From Hemibagrus wyckioides (Eukaryota > Chordata > Actinopteri > Siluriformes > Bagridae), in contig NC_080720.1 of assembly GCF_019097595.1 (NCBI RefSeq), forward strand, positions 26,740,852-26,804,851: DNA of 64,000 nucleotides. Direction: 5' to 3'. The notes under the pieces were generated by a model that was not told the origin of the DNA, did not search any database, and worked only from the letters and a program-made list of their open reading frames with translations. Below are positions 63,521 through 64,000 of the stretch, in pieces; positions within the stretch are counted from its first letter, which is position 1, and the number at the start of each line of letters is the position of its first letter. A program made the position numbers and the translations under genes.

Positions 63521-64000
63521 ACATTTCTCCAAGCCTTGCACAAAGGCCTCAGGGTAGTCCTTCAGCTAGACTTGATCCATCTCCTCATATAAGTCTAGCC
63601 CTCATCACTAAGAACATTGCACAACAAACTTAACAACACAGTTATCCATCCTGCAACACACTCCTACCCCTAGACTTATGGTCGGATGGAGTCCAGATCG
63701 ACCCAGCAAGATGATCGGGGTCAGATCTGACTCCAGTAGGGGTCCGAAAGGTACCCTTCCCTCATTACACCTGGCCTAATTCATTAAGAGCTTAATATTA
63801 CATAATCAATTGGATCAAGTGTGTCACAGTGGGGAAAATCAAAAACCTGTCCAGGGCAGGACATCACCACAAGTAAAGGTAAGATATCCTGCTCCTGGGT
63901 GGACAAATAATAACTACACATGCTACCCCATCAGGCAAGTATAATCTCAAATGGGCTGCCAGGTCTGTATTTTCCACCATTCTAATTACACCATCAGTTA
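63521..64000. other. Right edge, nothing recognised
   Basis: Non-coding DNA without recognised features. The missing first asic4 exon is not here. Confidence 0.5.

Overview
The window is vertebrate nuclear DNA, almost certainly from a teleost fish. Its genes are split by GT-AG introns. Intergenic DNA and introns are AT-rich and full of microsatellites, tRNA-derived SINEs, decayed Tc1/mariner elements and small inverted-repeat elements of the kinds common in fish. SINE and repeat types resemble those of otophysan fish such as catfish, but the species cannot be fixed from the sequence alone.

Three conserved protein genes account for all the coding sequence I can support. wnt6 is on the minus strand (coding exons 7602 down to 1634, four exons, 353 aa) and is complete. 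chpf, the chondroitin polymerizing factor, is on the plus strand (17811 to 28244, four coding exons, 767 aa) and is complete. asic4, an acid-sensing-ion-channel family subunit, is on the minus strand (eight exons, 41987 down to 34492). It lacks its first coding exon, which must lie beyond the right edge. wnt6 and chpf are divergent, with CpG-rich 5' ends about 10 kb apart. chpf and asic4 converge tail to tail. The three human orthologues lie in the same chromosomal region (2q35), with ASIC4 and CHPF adjacent, so this is a conserved syntenic block. The products are not one pathway in the operon sense: a secreted Wnt ligand, a Golgi chondroitin-chain polymerization factor and a membrane channel.

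Region by region: 1-1633 is the wnt6 3' flank with a SINE. 1634-7602 is wnt6, with a 0.79 kb 24-bp minisatellite filling over half of intron 1. 7603-17810 is intergenic, with a wnt6 CpG-rich upstream zone, two copies of one roughly 490-bp inverted-repeat DNA transposon, a perfect 39-bp-arm hairpin and the chpf CpG-rich promoter with a consensus CRE. 17811-28244 is chpf, whose introns 2 and 3 carry at least four transposon remnants and a SINE. 28245-34491 is intergenic, with SINE fragments and two abutting Tc1 transposase remnants. 34492-41987 is the 3' part of asic4, with a deleted Tc1 element in an intron and a 465-bp compound tetranucleotide array. 41988-64000 is intron 1 or upstream DNA of asic4. 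It holds a DIRS-like retrotransposon fragment, several SINEs, long microsatellites, two foldback elements and a TA-rich cruciform-forming sequence.

I found no undescribed multi-gene system. The unusual content is structural: inverted repeats, duplicated microsatellites, minisatellite higher-order structure and repeat-dominated splice sites.
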